64,000 bases of DNA from Dipylidium caninum. Lineage: Eukaryota > Platyhelminthes > Cestoda > Cyclophyllidea > Dipylidiidae. The position numbers and the translations under genes are program-made. Positions 29,365 through 44,167 of this stretch are shown here, piece after piece (position 1 is the first letter of the stretch; the number at the start of each line of letters is the position of its first letter). The notes under the pieces were generated by a model. It was not told the origin of the DNA. It worked only from the letters and a program-made list of their open reading frames with translations, and did no database searches. Location of the stretch: NCBI GenBank assembly GCA_017562135.1, contig QEYB01000625.1, positions 124,001 through 188,000 of the forward strand. The letters run 5' to 3'.

Positions 29365-29373
29365 ATTTTATAC
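29365..29373 (-). promoter_or_regulatory. TATA box of alpha-tubulin A
   Basis: On the minus strand the site reads GTATAAAAT, about 91 bases before the alpha-tubulin A start codon. A transcription start near 29335-29340 would be expected. Motif call only. Confidence 0.55.
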
Positions 29374-31666
29374 TGCCCAAGTGACCTTGAATTCGTCACT
29401 TCTTGTCCAATCAGATAAGGCCGGTCGCCATGGTGAGTGGCGGCGTTCCCAAATCAAACCAATAAGGTTAAAGCGGATATCGATCTGTGACGTGCAATGG
29501 ATCCCCACGTGCTCGTTGAATGTAACTTAATGGCCGTCCAAACTCTAGTCTTACTTGCAGTTTTTAGTTCCAATAGTAAATAATCATGCATATGTGAGGT
29601 TGCGAGGACAAGATAGGATCCTAAGGGTGAGATTTGAGTCATCATCGGTAAACCTCAGATGGTTTCGCTGAAAGTACATAAACGCATTGACTTCTAATGT
29701 ATGACATTCTTCCAAGTGCTCTAAATCTCCGTCACTCGTGGCCGGCCACTGCATTTCCACACTTTATGCGATAATAACCTTTGGCAAATCGTCAAAGACC
29801 CTCCTCCCCCTATAAGCCATCTTTTAATTTAACAATCTATTAGAGATTTCGGCCTTCTTGACATTGCGCATCGGGTGCAATAGTTACGCAAACTTAACTG
29901 TAAGCCTCTCTTTATCTTCGCAAGGTGCAAATGGTTTAGTGGAAAGTTCAAAATGTACGTAACTTTTTTTACTTTACAAAGAGATGCGACTTCCTCGAGG
30001 TTGTGCAATTACGAAGGTAAGCATGAAAATCTCAGGGAGATGAGGAGAAGTTGTTCCTAAGCCTGTAAATCATTGTGTACTGGATGGGCAGAGGTGATTT
30101 TTCAACCCTTTATGAAGCGATTCAGTAAAATCCTCGTCAAATCACATGGTGTAAGGGGGAGAATGAAAGCCATTTACACATTTTCTGTATTAGTGAAATA
30201 CCCGTCTGTTGCTCGTCATTTGTTAAATTAAAAAACACACTCAAACACTAAGTTCTCGTTGAACTATCCTTACGGAGAAAATAAAAATGTTTTTATACAA
30301 TGCAAAACCACAATCGATAACTTTGTTTTGGAATGAACGAATAATAGGTAGAAAAGTTTGTTCTTTCCCTCTTCTGGGCCCTACTCAAGGAAACTATTGT
30401 CTTAGCAAAGCGGGAAACTGTGAAGTGCAATTTCTGCCTCCATTTCACCCATACCCACTCAAACACGCACACACCCAAACACATAATCATCGCCTGAATC
30501 GGAGCTATTGATTCACTTGGATTCCACGTGTCGATTAGCGCAATTTCAACCCAAATCACGTGACATTCGTTTGTAAATGCATGCCTTCTTGGAGATCATA
30601 ACGCCTCCCCATTTATTATAGGGATTTCAATGGTCTTGGTAAATAGTAGAGAGTTATATATATAAGATCCAGAATAATTTAAAGCCTGGAGGAAGTAGGA
30701 CAGTTTCGATTAAATTACGCTTCAATTAATACTTTCAACCACGGAAGTAGATTATTGTGAATTCACGTTCTCTACAAAAAATTTCTGAAACTATTTACGC
30801 ATATCATCAGGGTCTGAATACGGAGCATTAATTATTGCCAAGGACCGCGAGGCTTTTTTGACGAGAGTGAGGTAAGCGGGTAAGATTAGTCAGACCTCAA
30901 GTTAATTTGAAATTAAATCTGTAATCATTCGAAAATTTATAGTCCCATTCACTAATTTTTGCCTTGACAATTCGGAGAAGCTACAGACTTAAGAAAAATC
31001 TGGTAACAAGGAAATACTTAACGGAATAATTAACATTGGTAAATGCGGGCAATGGGTTAGACTTTAGCTTAAATAATTCTTTATCATTCACGCAGAGCGA
31101 GTGGGCGGTGGCTGGTCGGAAGACGATTTTGTTTGCTTGCCTATTTTCCGAAGCGCTTTGTAAGATTACGGGAACTGCAATAGATAGGGAATTGGCTTCT
31201 GGAGGGAGTCTCTCGAATTCCACTCCGACGTTACGCCAGCGACGCGCAAACACTTAATCTGCGGCGTCTTACATGGTAAACTGCTCGGTCTAAGGTTACT
31301 GTCCAGTTTGTTTAATTAGAACTGTCGTGTATCTCAAAACTACCATGACCAGATCAAATCTAACACATAACTCTACAACAATTAACCCAATGTGACAATT
31401 TTGCAACTCTTAAATAAAATCTGCATATTATTGTGGCTTAATTTTTCTTCAAGTAGTCTAGATTCGGCTATTTTCACCAACTGTTCTCTTTGTTTGTTTG
31501 TTCTAATTCATTCCGATCAGCTGATTAGTCTTTTTGCCCTGACCTCGCGTTGTTTGTATTTTCTTACATTTGACCGCCTTTGGAGGGAAATATTAAGTAA
31601 TTACCTTAATGATTAGATAGGAAATATCATTTAGGGTGTGACACAACCCTTTAGTCCAGCCCGACC
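29374..31666. other. Intergenic between divergent alpha-tubulin A and USP22
   Basis: AT-rich, no coding signal. Contains short CA and TA runs (30463-30482, 30653-30662). It presumably holds both promoters, but no TATA box is evident for the USP22 side. Confidence 0.5.
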
Positions 31667-34121
31667 ATGTCCTGTAAACATGTGGACAGCTTTCTCACTG
31701 TAAAGACAAATTTCACCGCATTAGACGCGATTTTGCACTTCGTTGTGTTCCCAATATCTGAAAAAGCGATAAAGTATAAGGTATGTGTAAGGTGTTCTTG
31801 TTAAGTGCACCATCGCCCAAACCATTTGTAGTTATAATTTTTTATTAGCGCAACGTGTTTACGTTTGCATTTGCCGATGTTCCGCCATATCATTTTTGAT
31901 AACTTCGAACCGACTTAAGCCAATTTTAACACTAAACATAGGTCTTAACTTTTTATTCCTCGCAGTCCTCTCTGTCGTGTTATTATTGTCGTGACTTTCC
32001 TCTCAATCCCCTGAGAAATATGCCCATTTCACTATTGGCATGCGCACATTGCATTCACTTTGCCTGCTTCACAAATCATCATATTGGGGATCATGTCAAA
32101 TCTAATCCTGACCATCATATTTGTGAGTTTATTTTGCGAAGTTTCACATTGCCACTGGTTACATTGGTGACTAATTAATATGTTTTACCTTTAGCCATTT
32201 GCCTCGATCAAGGCGAACTTTATTGTTCTGTATGCCACGATTTCGTATATAGCGAGCGCATTGAAGCGGCCTACAGGCATGCCCTCTCAGTGTACACAAA
32301 TAAGTTTGGTGAGTCCATGTAGTTTTCATAGCAAATATTTTACAAAATTTGGTCCTTAATTCTTTGGAGTTTAGGTCAGTCTGAACGTCCATGGCGTCCA
32401 TCCTACAAGGAACTTGAATACGTTCCGCATTTGAAGTCAGTTTGTTTACCCACTTCGAACCCGCATTTACAACGTGAGTTGTGTAACTTCAATTTTTCCA
32501 CCTTCTAAAGTTTTAATTTTAAATTGTCCCCTCCCACTTTTGTTCAGAAACACGGGGTCTTGTCAATATGGGCAATACCTGTTTCCTAAACGTTGTTGTT
32601 CAAGCCCTCACACATACTCCAGTTTTGCGGGACTTTTTGCTCTCAGACCTTCATCGGTGTGATAACCCTACTCGTTCCCGTAATTGCCTGGCCTGTGAAA
32701 TGATACGAATCACCCAAGAGGCAAGCTTTTCCCATTCGGAACCCTTACTTCGTTGTCTGATAATAATAAGGTACTCTCTCATTTTAGATCTATCGACCTG
32801 TTCTTAGTCCCTATGTGCCAAGTAACCTGCTTCACTCATTTTGGTTGCATGCGAGTCATCTTGCGGGCTACGAACAACGCGACGCTCATGAGTTTCTCAT
32901 TGCCCTCCTTACTCTCCTTCACTCGCATTTGGTTGGCGAACAGGCGCCAAGAGAGAGTTTGTCATTCGTTTCTTATCATACCCTTTGTTTATTATGGCGT
33001 TTCTACTGATCCTATTTAAGCATAAATGTTTTTGTACAGATGACGTAGATGAAACCCTACATCTTGGTGGCAATTCAACTACGTCTTCAACGAAGCGCAG
33101 ATGGCATGACAACGATAAAATTCTGATAGCTGATAACGGAGGGAGTTGGAGCGTCTCTCCTGAATGTCTCTCTAACTCTTCTCATTATTATAAGAAATTC
33201 AAGTCTTCACCCTCCTCAATAACCTCTAGCACGACGGGAGAAATGGACGAGCGAAGTGTACCCACTTCACCTGTCTCTTCATCATCCGATCGTACAGAAA
33301 TAGTCACCAATAACAACAACAGTCGCGGTGTCAATCACACTGATACAAATTGTGACTGCATTGTTCACCAGGTGTTCTTTGGCGACCTTGAATCTGTCAT
33401 TTCCTACCAAGGCTGTGATCATCGTTCCTCTACTGTGGATCCTTTTCTGGATCTCTCTTTGGACGTGGCTCAGCGGGGATCCACCTCCCTTGCTGCTTGT
33501 CTCTCTTCTTACTTTCGTCCTGAAGCCATGACGGCCTTCTTTTCTGTTCTCAGTGTAATATCGGTCGTCCTGCTGTGAAACAGTTTTCCCTCCTCCATCT
33601 TCCCAACGTGGTCTGCTTCTATCTCAAGGTTCGGTACAAATTCCTAAGTCTTGCACTGAAATGATTAGCCTATCGAGTTATTTCTTCTTCCTTCCTGTAG
33701 CGTTGCCATCATGACACCAAAATCAATACGTCCATTAGCTTTCCTGAGGAATTAGATCTTACACCGTTTGTAGCACAGTTCGCTGATCGTCAATCTTCCT
33801 GGTATGACAGGTAAGATCCCAGAGTAATTTCATAATTTTTGTCGCTGCCGCATTTTAACCGTTGTTTTGGTACCCGCAGGTACTCTTTTGTATGCGGTAT
33901 TGAACCATAGTGGCCAGACGAATTCAGGGCACTACACAGCTTTCATTCGGTCCGGTCCAGGGTGTTGGTGCCTGTGTGACGATCAGAAGATTGTTCCAGT
34001 CACGTTGGATCGCGTTCTAACCACAGATGCCTACGTCCTCCTCTACCACAAAAACCTTCTAGCTTTCCGCTCCTCTTCGCCAATACCGTCAACCGACAGC
34101 ACTGCAGCCGCTGGGTCTTGA
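31667..34121 (+). CDS. USP22: Ubiquitin carboxyl-terminal hydrolase, USP22 (nonstop) type
   Basis: Cysteine protease removing ubiquitin; the family member works in the SAGA deubiquitinase module on histone H2B. Nine exons: 31667-31780, 31966-32122, 32195-32308, 32375-32473, 32548-32720, 32788-32956, 33040-33628, 33701-33810, 33880-34121; about 550 residues against about 525 in vertebrates. Exons 1-3 form the ZnF-UBP domain ([27 protein letters not shown]). The Cys box is [19 protein letters not shown] with catalytic Cys at 32580; the body has [18 protein letters not shown]; the His box is [10 protein letters not shown] with His at 33930. Intron 5 (32721-32787) is GC-AG. About 95 Ser-rich residues are inserted before [10 protein letters not shown]. 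Two single-base shifts break the frame: one base missing near 33537-33544 and one extra T in 33885-33888. With either frame followed, conservation continues, so they look like sequence errors, though a pseudogene is possible. In the zinc ribbon, the first CxxC reads YQGC, while FCSQC is intact. Confidence 0.92.
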
Positions 34122-36526
34122 GACGCAAGGCCCATCATTTTCCGTCTGTGCAATAGGAATATGCTCCCTGTATTCTGCCATTCCTAATTCTGTCATTTAT
34201 GTACAAAGTGACACACGTTGTGCATTTAACTTCCGGTGACCGATTTATAGATTACTGACTGACTACGACTGTGCTATCGTCATTATTTGGTCGTCTTTTT
34301 TCAATCTGGTAACCCATCTTCAGTTCTCGTAGGTCGGTGTGTTCGTGTATTCGGCTTCTGATTGGCGACTACCCCTGAATCTTATCTCTTTCCTGTCTAC
34401 CTCTACCTTCTCGGGTGTATTTATGCATCTGATATTTTTCTCTCTGTACATGTGTTTTCTGTCCTAACTAGTGCTCAATCATGTCCCTATATTGGAGCGT
34501 TTTTTCTAGTTCCTCTTCCGCTGCACTTCTTTTGCCTTGGTATTCCATCGCATGCCTGATGCGTTTATTTTTTGCACTGTTTCCTCATTCCTCTAGGGGC
34601 ATATTAAGGCAACGCCGGCTTGGACGAATCGTTTAATACTGACACAGGCAGTTCGGCAAAATACAGGCATGGACGGGATACCGCGCCAACGAGGGGTTTA
34701 CGAAATTACACGGAAAACCTAGTTTTGGGTATTTCTCGAATTTACTCATCCATAAGACGGCGTCATTGTTGCTTAATTTAGTATTTGAACGTAGATTTTG
34801 CTGTGCTACGAGGTCTTGGCCACCACCCGTATTGCAGGGGAATATCGACTGTTCCTTTGAGGTGGACACGTCTAATCCAAATGACGACGGATTATAAGTG
34901 AATTTGATGCGCAGAACTTATATTTTTTGTGTCCATTTCACCCTCGGACATAATTCCTCGATCTCCTCCCGCAATTCCCGGCATGTCTCGCCATTTGATG
35001 GGCCATTAAATCGAGGTGGGGAGGCCAGATTTTAACAACTTAAAAACGTCACTCACCGATTTGATAACTCACCCGCATTTTCGTGTTTCCCGAGATGTGT
35101 CGCCCTCACCAAGCCTAAATCAAATTCCGAAGAATGGAGACAATCTCTTGGACTGAGGAGGTAGTAAGACTCAAGCACACAGACTCCCTTCTTTTACACG
35201 GGTCACTTCTTCCTTGCGCTCGTCATCCCCGCCTATACAGGCTCTTCTCATTACTTTCTAATGGACGTGGGGATAACCTGGGAGACCCGATTTCTCGAAG
35301 ACTCGTCATGCAAAGCCAACGAGATGGTAGATTGACGATACTTTTACATATTAATTTGAAGTGGCGCATTAACTTCCCGGAAAAGGTAGCGGCGAGCCAG
35401 CTAGAACAGCCATCTCGATAACAGTTTTGCAGTCATCGACCACACGGGAACATTCTGCTCACGAAGGAATTCATGAGACATCGTTGCTCCGGACGTCTAC
35501 TTTGCCGCTTTGCCTGACAACTAAGGACGTTGTCCCAATAAGTGAAATCCATAAATCATCCTGCCTCGATGGTCACCTCATTATTGAGAAGAGAATAAAT
35601 TTTTTTTAGAGCTAAAGAGACCGTGACTATCGTTCTAGGTACAAAATGTGTGAGGCTAATCGGTACATTTTATTGTTCCACCTACTAAACACTCGATACT
35701 TTCGACACATGGAAATCAGATGGGTTGGTGATCCCCACGACGCGATAACCACACAGATCGTGTGAAGTACTGCCAAAGATGGTGTGAATGGGAGACATTT
35801 TAGCGGCATGCGTGATTGAGAACCTTAAATTGTGCATATTTGAAGAAACTAGAGTGAATTGGAGCAAAGCAGTCGATCGCCTTCCTCCGTTTCGGCTGTT
35901 GGAATTCCATGAAACCACATTTTTCCCTGTCACCTTCTCCCACATCGCTTTTTTCTTTCCGATGTGCCCTCCTGTCTAACAGTCTATAAAAGAATTGAAA
36001 GTTGTCCCTCTCCACAATACCGGAAAGATGAAATGCAGAACTGAGGAGGCCAAGGGTAACGGGAGGTCGATGAGACTTTAAACAATCTGGAGGGGGGCGG
36101 AGAGAGCAAATGAAAAAAAAAGGCGTTAGTAGCAGCGCTGTGTAGAGATAAATGTGGACTCGAACTCGCATTTGACTCATTCACTCCCCGCATTTTCGTT
36201 ATGCTCCCTAAAGCTATAGGACGTTAACCCGGTAAGATCAAGTATGAACTGCCCAACGGACATGATGCCTACCGACCAAAACCCTATTTATTAGCTCTCC
36301 TCTATCAAACAACCTCACCTTCAACTCACAATGGAAGAAGGTATCATTGGTGAAGCGTTTTTCTCAAAAAAAAAAACTTTAAATTAAGCCACGGTAAACT
36401 ATTTTAAATTAATCTCTAGTCGGATTATTGATTTTATCAGGTGAATATGAGAAAGGAAATCGATAGGAATAATTCAAAAGCCTTTCATCCTTCACCAAAC
36501 CTACTGTACGTAAGCCTTCTTCATCA
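34122..36526. other. Intergenic between USP22 and alpha-tubulin B
   Basis: No supported gene. No AATAAA was found close to the USP22 stop. A poly(A) run of 12 lies at 36366-36377. The promoter of alpha-tubulin B should be in the last few hundred bases, but no TATA box is clear. Confidence 0.5.
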
Positions 36527-38110
<1,584 letters not shown>

Positions 38111-38513
38111 ACACGGTTGTGGCAACTCCGATGCCCATGCTCGTTTTTTTTCCTTTTTACCATAGTTTTGTATTTGAGCTACATTTTAATATACTCGTTT
38201 GAATTTACTACCATTCAGAAGGGTCTTGTAGCCTTTGGAATTGGGTACCAGGCCGGTGTTATAAAACTGAATTCTACCCAAGTATTAGGCGTCACATCAC
38301 GATTTCACGACGTAGGAATATTTCTTCCATTCCACAAATGAGCCACGAGTGGCCTTGCGCACGTGGTACCGAGGGATAGAATGAGGCGATGGTGAGCGGG
38401 GTCACCTGAAAATCCATTATCGAGCCGGAAAGAACTGAAATTTGGCGATTCATCATTGGGCAGTTAACTAATCGACCACTTCATGATTGTCAGTATTTCG
38501 GTATTTAGGGGGA

Positions 38514-38519
38514 AATAAA
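38514..38519 (+). terminator. Poly(A) signal candidate for alpha-tubulin B
   Basis: Exact AATAAA 404 bases after the stop codon. It is the first exact hexamer on the plus strand that I saw after the stop. Confidence 0.4.
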
Positions 38520-38706
38520 GGCAAAATGACATTCATAACACTAGTCACGTAGCTTTGTTCAGAGAGCAAGAACGGCGGAGTCGCCTTTTATGACACTTTT
38601 GTTTAGCAGAAAATGGGAAGAAAGGTGACGTGCCGTCTCTCAAAAAATGTATTTATTACAAAATGAATTGACTAAAAGCAATTATCCCCAAAAAATCGCT
38701 TTATCT

Positions 38707-38730
38707 CCCCCCCCCCTCCCCCGCGCCCCC
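38707..38730. repeat. Poly-C tract
   Basis: Two runs of ten and six C and a further CGCGCCCCC block. Such tracts are prone to length error in sequencing. Confidence 0.8.
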
Positions 38731-38920
38731 GAGGACAGCAGCACAATTTTGACTAATTGTGGATAAGGAAAAATAAACACACACACTCTCTCTCCTAGTT
38801 CAACTATACTTCTCCTACTCGTTTATACTGAATGGGTAATCAAAAACCAATAAATTTTTGTTTACTTTTACAATTTGAAAGAAAAAATCCATAATTTTTA
38901 ATTTATTTTATCGATTTTCA

Positions 38921-38937
38921 GCCAATCCCTTTATAAA
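38921..38937 (+). promoter_or_regulatory. CCAAT and TATA elements of alpha-tubulin C
   Basis: GCCAAT (38921) followed at once by TTTATAAA (38930-38937), 56 bases before the ATG at 38993. The CCAAT motif is unusually close to the TATA box, so only the latter is likely to act as a core element. A transcription start near 38962 is expected. Confidence 0.55.
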
Positions 38938-38992
38938 CAACCGAATCACATCTACCAGTTTATTCGTGTGTGGTACGTTTTGCGTCTGAGAC

Positions 38993-40568
<1,576 letters not shown>

Positions 40569-41890
40569 GAGGATGTGGATAGGCAAGAGGGGTACAAAGA
40601 CATGTGTCGAATGTACAAACGCCCAATTACGCGATAACCCTGTAAAGATACCGTGCAATTCGCGGTCAGTCTCCGCTAAATGTGATTCCTGCGAATGAGG
40701 ATAATTTGCACAGCATTTATACTATACTAGACAACATTTTCCAACAAATACACCAATCTCACCTACTGGAGAGTGTCTCTTCTCTTTGTTAGGACACTCC
40801 TTGTGTAATTCACCTACGGAAAGTATTTAATTTAACACAGTCACTTAGTGACATGGTGGTTGGAGAAAAATAAGGCAAAGAGCGAACTTTCTGCAGTAAC
40901 CAAGGTCTTCCTCCGGTCAACTTTTGAGGGAGCTAATAAAGTCCAAAATATTACCAGTGTTAAGACGTGGTGATTTAAGCCCTCGCTGCATGTGAGTTTA
41001 AAATGTCCGATTGAGGAGAGCTCAAGTAATTTTGCATACTGCTAAATTTATTTAATTCATTCGCAATTTAATATTCAGAAGTGATGAACAGGAAACAAAG
41101 GGGTAGAGGAGTTGGTGTGAAGGACGCCTGTCAGAACGTCGCCGTTGTGCAAATGACTACGTGACATGTGGCCTAACACCAACCGCACTTGCCGCAATTC
41201 CCTTTCGTGTGTCGGTTTGATCCTGTTGGCGGGGAAATGAGAAGAGTAAAACTAGGACACGGGTGCCACTTACATAATCGCGCACACAACTTCAGGCCAA
41301 TGCAAGACGTAGACGTGACAAGGGCATCTAGCCCGCCCACAGTTCAACCCCGACTACTTTAAACCTTTGCGTGGCGCATAAGCCTGAATGGATCCGCGGC
41401 CTACCGGCGTCCAACCTATGCTTTGACTACCGCAGTAGGTTTGGATGGGGGGCTGAGTCGAAAGGGGGTCTGGTTAATTTATATACGTTACCTCTGATAA
41501 AAGTTCGTCGAGATCGAAATTTTAGGGCCGATGAGGGAAGAAAAACGACGATCATGTGAGGGCGCCCACGCTAAAAAGTCGAAGCCTTCTCCCCTCTATT
41601 CCACGTAACCTGGAGGGACCCTCGACGATCCCAGTGTGACAAGACCTGATGCAACATATAGGGTTCGAGGATAGACCTTTCACGCGTAGAATGGCACCCA
41701 TGTGATTACAAACAAGCGTCGTGGGGAAGAGCATTGCCGCCACGTGGCCGAGGTGATCGATGACAAATGACATCCAAGTGGCCTGGCTCGGGTGGACCTG
41801 GTAAAAAAAACTGAGTCGAAAGTCCTCCCAATTTGATTTTAACTTGCAGCTGGCCATTATTAAGGCTGCTTTGACCAACGACCAGAGATA
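40569..41890. other. Intergenic between alpha-tubulin C and D
   Basis: Contains the 3' UTR and poly(A) signal of C, then the promoter region of D. No TATA box lies at a normal distance from the D start; TTATATAC near 41478 is over 400 bases away. No other gene seen. Confidence 0.5.
40935..40940 (+). terminator. Poly(A) signal of alpha-tubulin C
   Basis: Exact AATAAA, 367 bases after the stop codon of alpha-tubulin C, followed by a GT-containing stretch. Confidence 0.5.
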
Positions 41891-43309
41891 ATGCGTGAAT
41901 GCATAAGTGTCCACATTGGACAGGGTGGTTGCCAGATTGGAAACGCATGCTGGGAACTCTACTGTCTTGAACATGGCATCCAGCCTGATGGTCAGATGCC
42001 CATTGACATGACCATAGGAGGGGGAGATGACGCCTTCGAGACGTTCTTTCTTGAAACTGGGGCAGGGAAACACGTACCTCGAGCGATTTTTGTCGACTTG
42101 GAACCGACAGTGGTAGATGAAATACGCACAGGAACTTATCGTCAACTCTTCCATCCGGATGAACTAATCACAGGCAAGGAAGACGCAGCCAACAACTATG
42201 CGCGTGGACACTACACAGTGGGCAAGGAAATCATTGACTTAGTGTTGGAGAGGGCTAGAAAATTGGCCGACCAGTGTACCGGTCTGCAGGGTTTTTTGGT
42301 ATTCCATTCCTATGGCGGTGGTACCGGATCGGGATTCAATTCTCTCCTCATGGAACGTCTAAGTGCCGATTACTGCAAGAAGGCCCAAGTCGAATTTTCT
42401 ATCTTTCCAGCTCCGCAGATTTCCACCGCTGTAGTTGAGCCCTACAACGCTATCCTTTGCACGCATTCAAACCTTGAACACGCTGACTGCTCCTTCACAT
42501 TCGACAACGAGGCAATTTACGATATTTGCCGGTTAGTTTTTTGGTGCATGTTCGCAATCACCCTTCTGGCTGGTAGAAAAGTTCACATGCTCTGTGTCTT
42601 TAGGCGAAATCTCGACGTTGAGCGACCGACCTACACAAACTTGAATAGGCTTTTGGCTCAAGTCGTCAGTTCGATAACAGCGTCACTGCGCTTCGATGGA
42701 GCCCTAAATGTGGACTTAATTGAGTTTCAGACAAATCTGGTCCCCTATCCAAGAATCCACTTTCCTCTGATCACTTACGCGCCCACGGTTTCGGCAGAGA
42801 GGGCTTACCACGAACAAATAACCGTAATGGAGATCACATATGCTTGTTTTGATCCGGCCAACCAGATGGTGAAGTGCGATCCACGCCAGGGAAAATACAT
42901 GTCCTGTTGCATGCTCTACCGGGGAGACGTGGCGCCCAAGGACGTAAATGCCTCAATCGCTTCTCTTAAGGCAAAGACATCCATCCATTTCGTCGACTGG
43001 TGTCCTACCGGCTTCAAGGTTGGTCTTACCTATCAACCACCCACAGTAGTTCCAGGCGGTGATCTGGCCAAAGTTCAACGGGCCCTCTGTTCCATCTGCA
43101 ATACGACTGCTATAGCTGAAGCCTGGGCACGCCTGGATCACAAATTCGACCTGATGTATGCCAAACGCTGTTTTATTCACTGGTTCATTGGTGAGGGCAT
43201 GGAGGAGGGCGAATTTCCTGAGGCTCGAGAGGATCTGGCAGCACTGGAAAAGGACTACGAGGAGATTGGAACAGACACACTCGAAGAGGAGGAAAATGAA
43301 GAGGAATAA
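41891..43309 (+). CDS. Alpha-tubulin D (divergent; M40, no terminal Tyr)
   Basis: Alpha-tubulin of 448 residues from exons 41891-42531 and 42604-43309, with the same single intron position and first-exon length (641) as alpha-tubulin A. The start reads MRECISVH. It is the most divergent copy: PIDMTIGGG replaces PSDKTIGGG, so Lys40 is Met; [12 protein letters not shown] has F141Y and T150N; DLIEFQTN keeps catalytic Glu254 but changes Thr253; FSIFPAPQ and KAKTSIHF differ from the usual FSIYPAPQ and KTKRTIQF. The tail is EEEENEEE with no C-terminal tyrosine. The GTP site otherwise looks intact, so it is probably functional but outside the acetylation and tyrosination cycles. The 72-base intron is a multiple of three and has no stop in frame, so a retained intron would add 24 residues after YDICR. 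Convergent with TM9SF3. Confidence 0.96.
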   Translation: MRECISVHIGQGGCQIGNACWELYCLEHGIQPDGQMPIDMTIGGGDDAFETFFLETGAGKHVPRAIFVDLEPTVVDEIRTGTYRQLFHPDELITGKEDAANNYARGHYTVGKEIIDLVLERARKLADQCTGLQGFLVFHSYGGGTGSGFNSLLMERLSADYCKKAQVEFSIFPAPQISTAVVEPYNAILCTHSNLEHADCSFTFDNEAIYDICRLVFWCMFAITLLAGRKVHMLCVFRRNLDVERPTYTNLNRLLAQVVSSITASLRFDGALNVDLIEFQTNLVPYPRIHFPLITYAPTVSAERAYHEQITVMEITYACFDPANQMVKCDPRQGKYMSCCMLYRGDVAPKDVNASIASLKAKTSIHFVDWCPTGFKVGLTYQPPTVVPGGDLAKVQRALCSICNTTAIAEAWARLDHKFDLMYAKRCFIHWFIGEGMEEGEFPEAREDLAALEKDYEEIGTDTLEEEENEEE

Positions 43310-44167
43310 TGAAGCAAGAGGTGCTCTTTGCATGTGTTTAAATATGCGAGCGTTCAAAGCTTCAGAAGACTCCTCATCAATCCCACTCCCGACTTTATCC
43401 AGTCATCATTGTCAAGACGAGACGAGGATCTAGTGGAGCACTTGACTCTCAAGTGCCCAAATCCCTAGGGTTCAGGGTGTCATCAATCACCCTTCAAGAA
43501 CGTTCGATTCTCACCCGTCCGGAACCTCTGCAACTAATTTGGGCCTGTGAAGACTTAAGCAAGGAGATTTTGCCGCTGCATTTGCAGTTGTAGTGAGCTT
43601 CCGAAATCCGTCATTCATGAGTTGCATAAACACTCGTCATGGTAATCACCCTGAGGGCGGAAAAGGGATTATTGACTCCATCCAAGTAGAAATAAGAAGT
43701 CTATTTAGGTGTTAATCACCCAACTCTTGGTTTGCGCTTCACTACTTTTCAGCGCTGGGGAACCCTGTAAGTTAATACCGCAAGTTTTTTAATCAAGTGG
43801 CATGAATTAAAAGTTACCACAAGGTTTTCTGTGTCTAAACAGCGCAGAAATGACCGTTCGTAACACACCTTTTTGTCACTTTATCTCAAGAGTATTAAGT
43901 GTTAGACGTTGACCACAGCTTTCCCCTATTTCACCGAACCGAAAGGGGATGTGAGCATATTTCGCCGAAAAGGGGCTTACGAAACGAAGTCCACTTCGAC
44001 AGCTTCATTTTTTACAACAATCGGCACGAATGATGGATTTTAGCACAGAGTGCGCAGTTTTCGTGGAAAAGAAAAGTAGGGCGGTTGGGCAATAACAGAG
44101 GAGAGATTCGGTATGAAAAAAATGAGTAGGACGGGAGCTGGGCCAACCGGGTAGCGTCCAAATTCCC
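43310..44167. other. Intergenic between convergent alpha-tubulin D and TM9SF3
   Basis: Must hold the two 3' UTRs. I found no exact AATAAA for either gene on its own strand close to its stop. No coding signal. Confidence 0.5.

Larger units (their letters stand above)
38111..38920. other. Intergenic between alpha-tubulin B and C
   Basis: Holds the 3' UTR of B, an AATAAA at 38514, a C-rich run at 38707-38730 and an (AC) stretch near 38777-38788. No other gene seen. Confidence 0.6.

Noticed and set aside
32771..32787. Canonical GT-AG intron of 17 bases in USP22
   Set aside because: Far too short to splice, and it would leave about 17 non-homologous residues. The GC-AG choice fits the family alignment exactly.
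33880..33892. Programmed ribosomal frameshift in USP22
   Set aside because: No slippery heptamer or stimulatory structure is evident. Homologues have no such signal, and similar one-base breaks occur in unrelated genes here, favouring sequence error.
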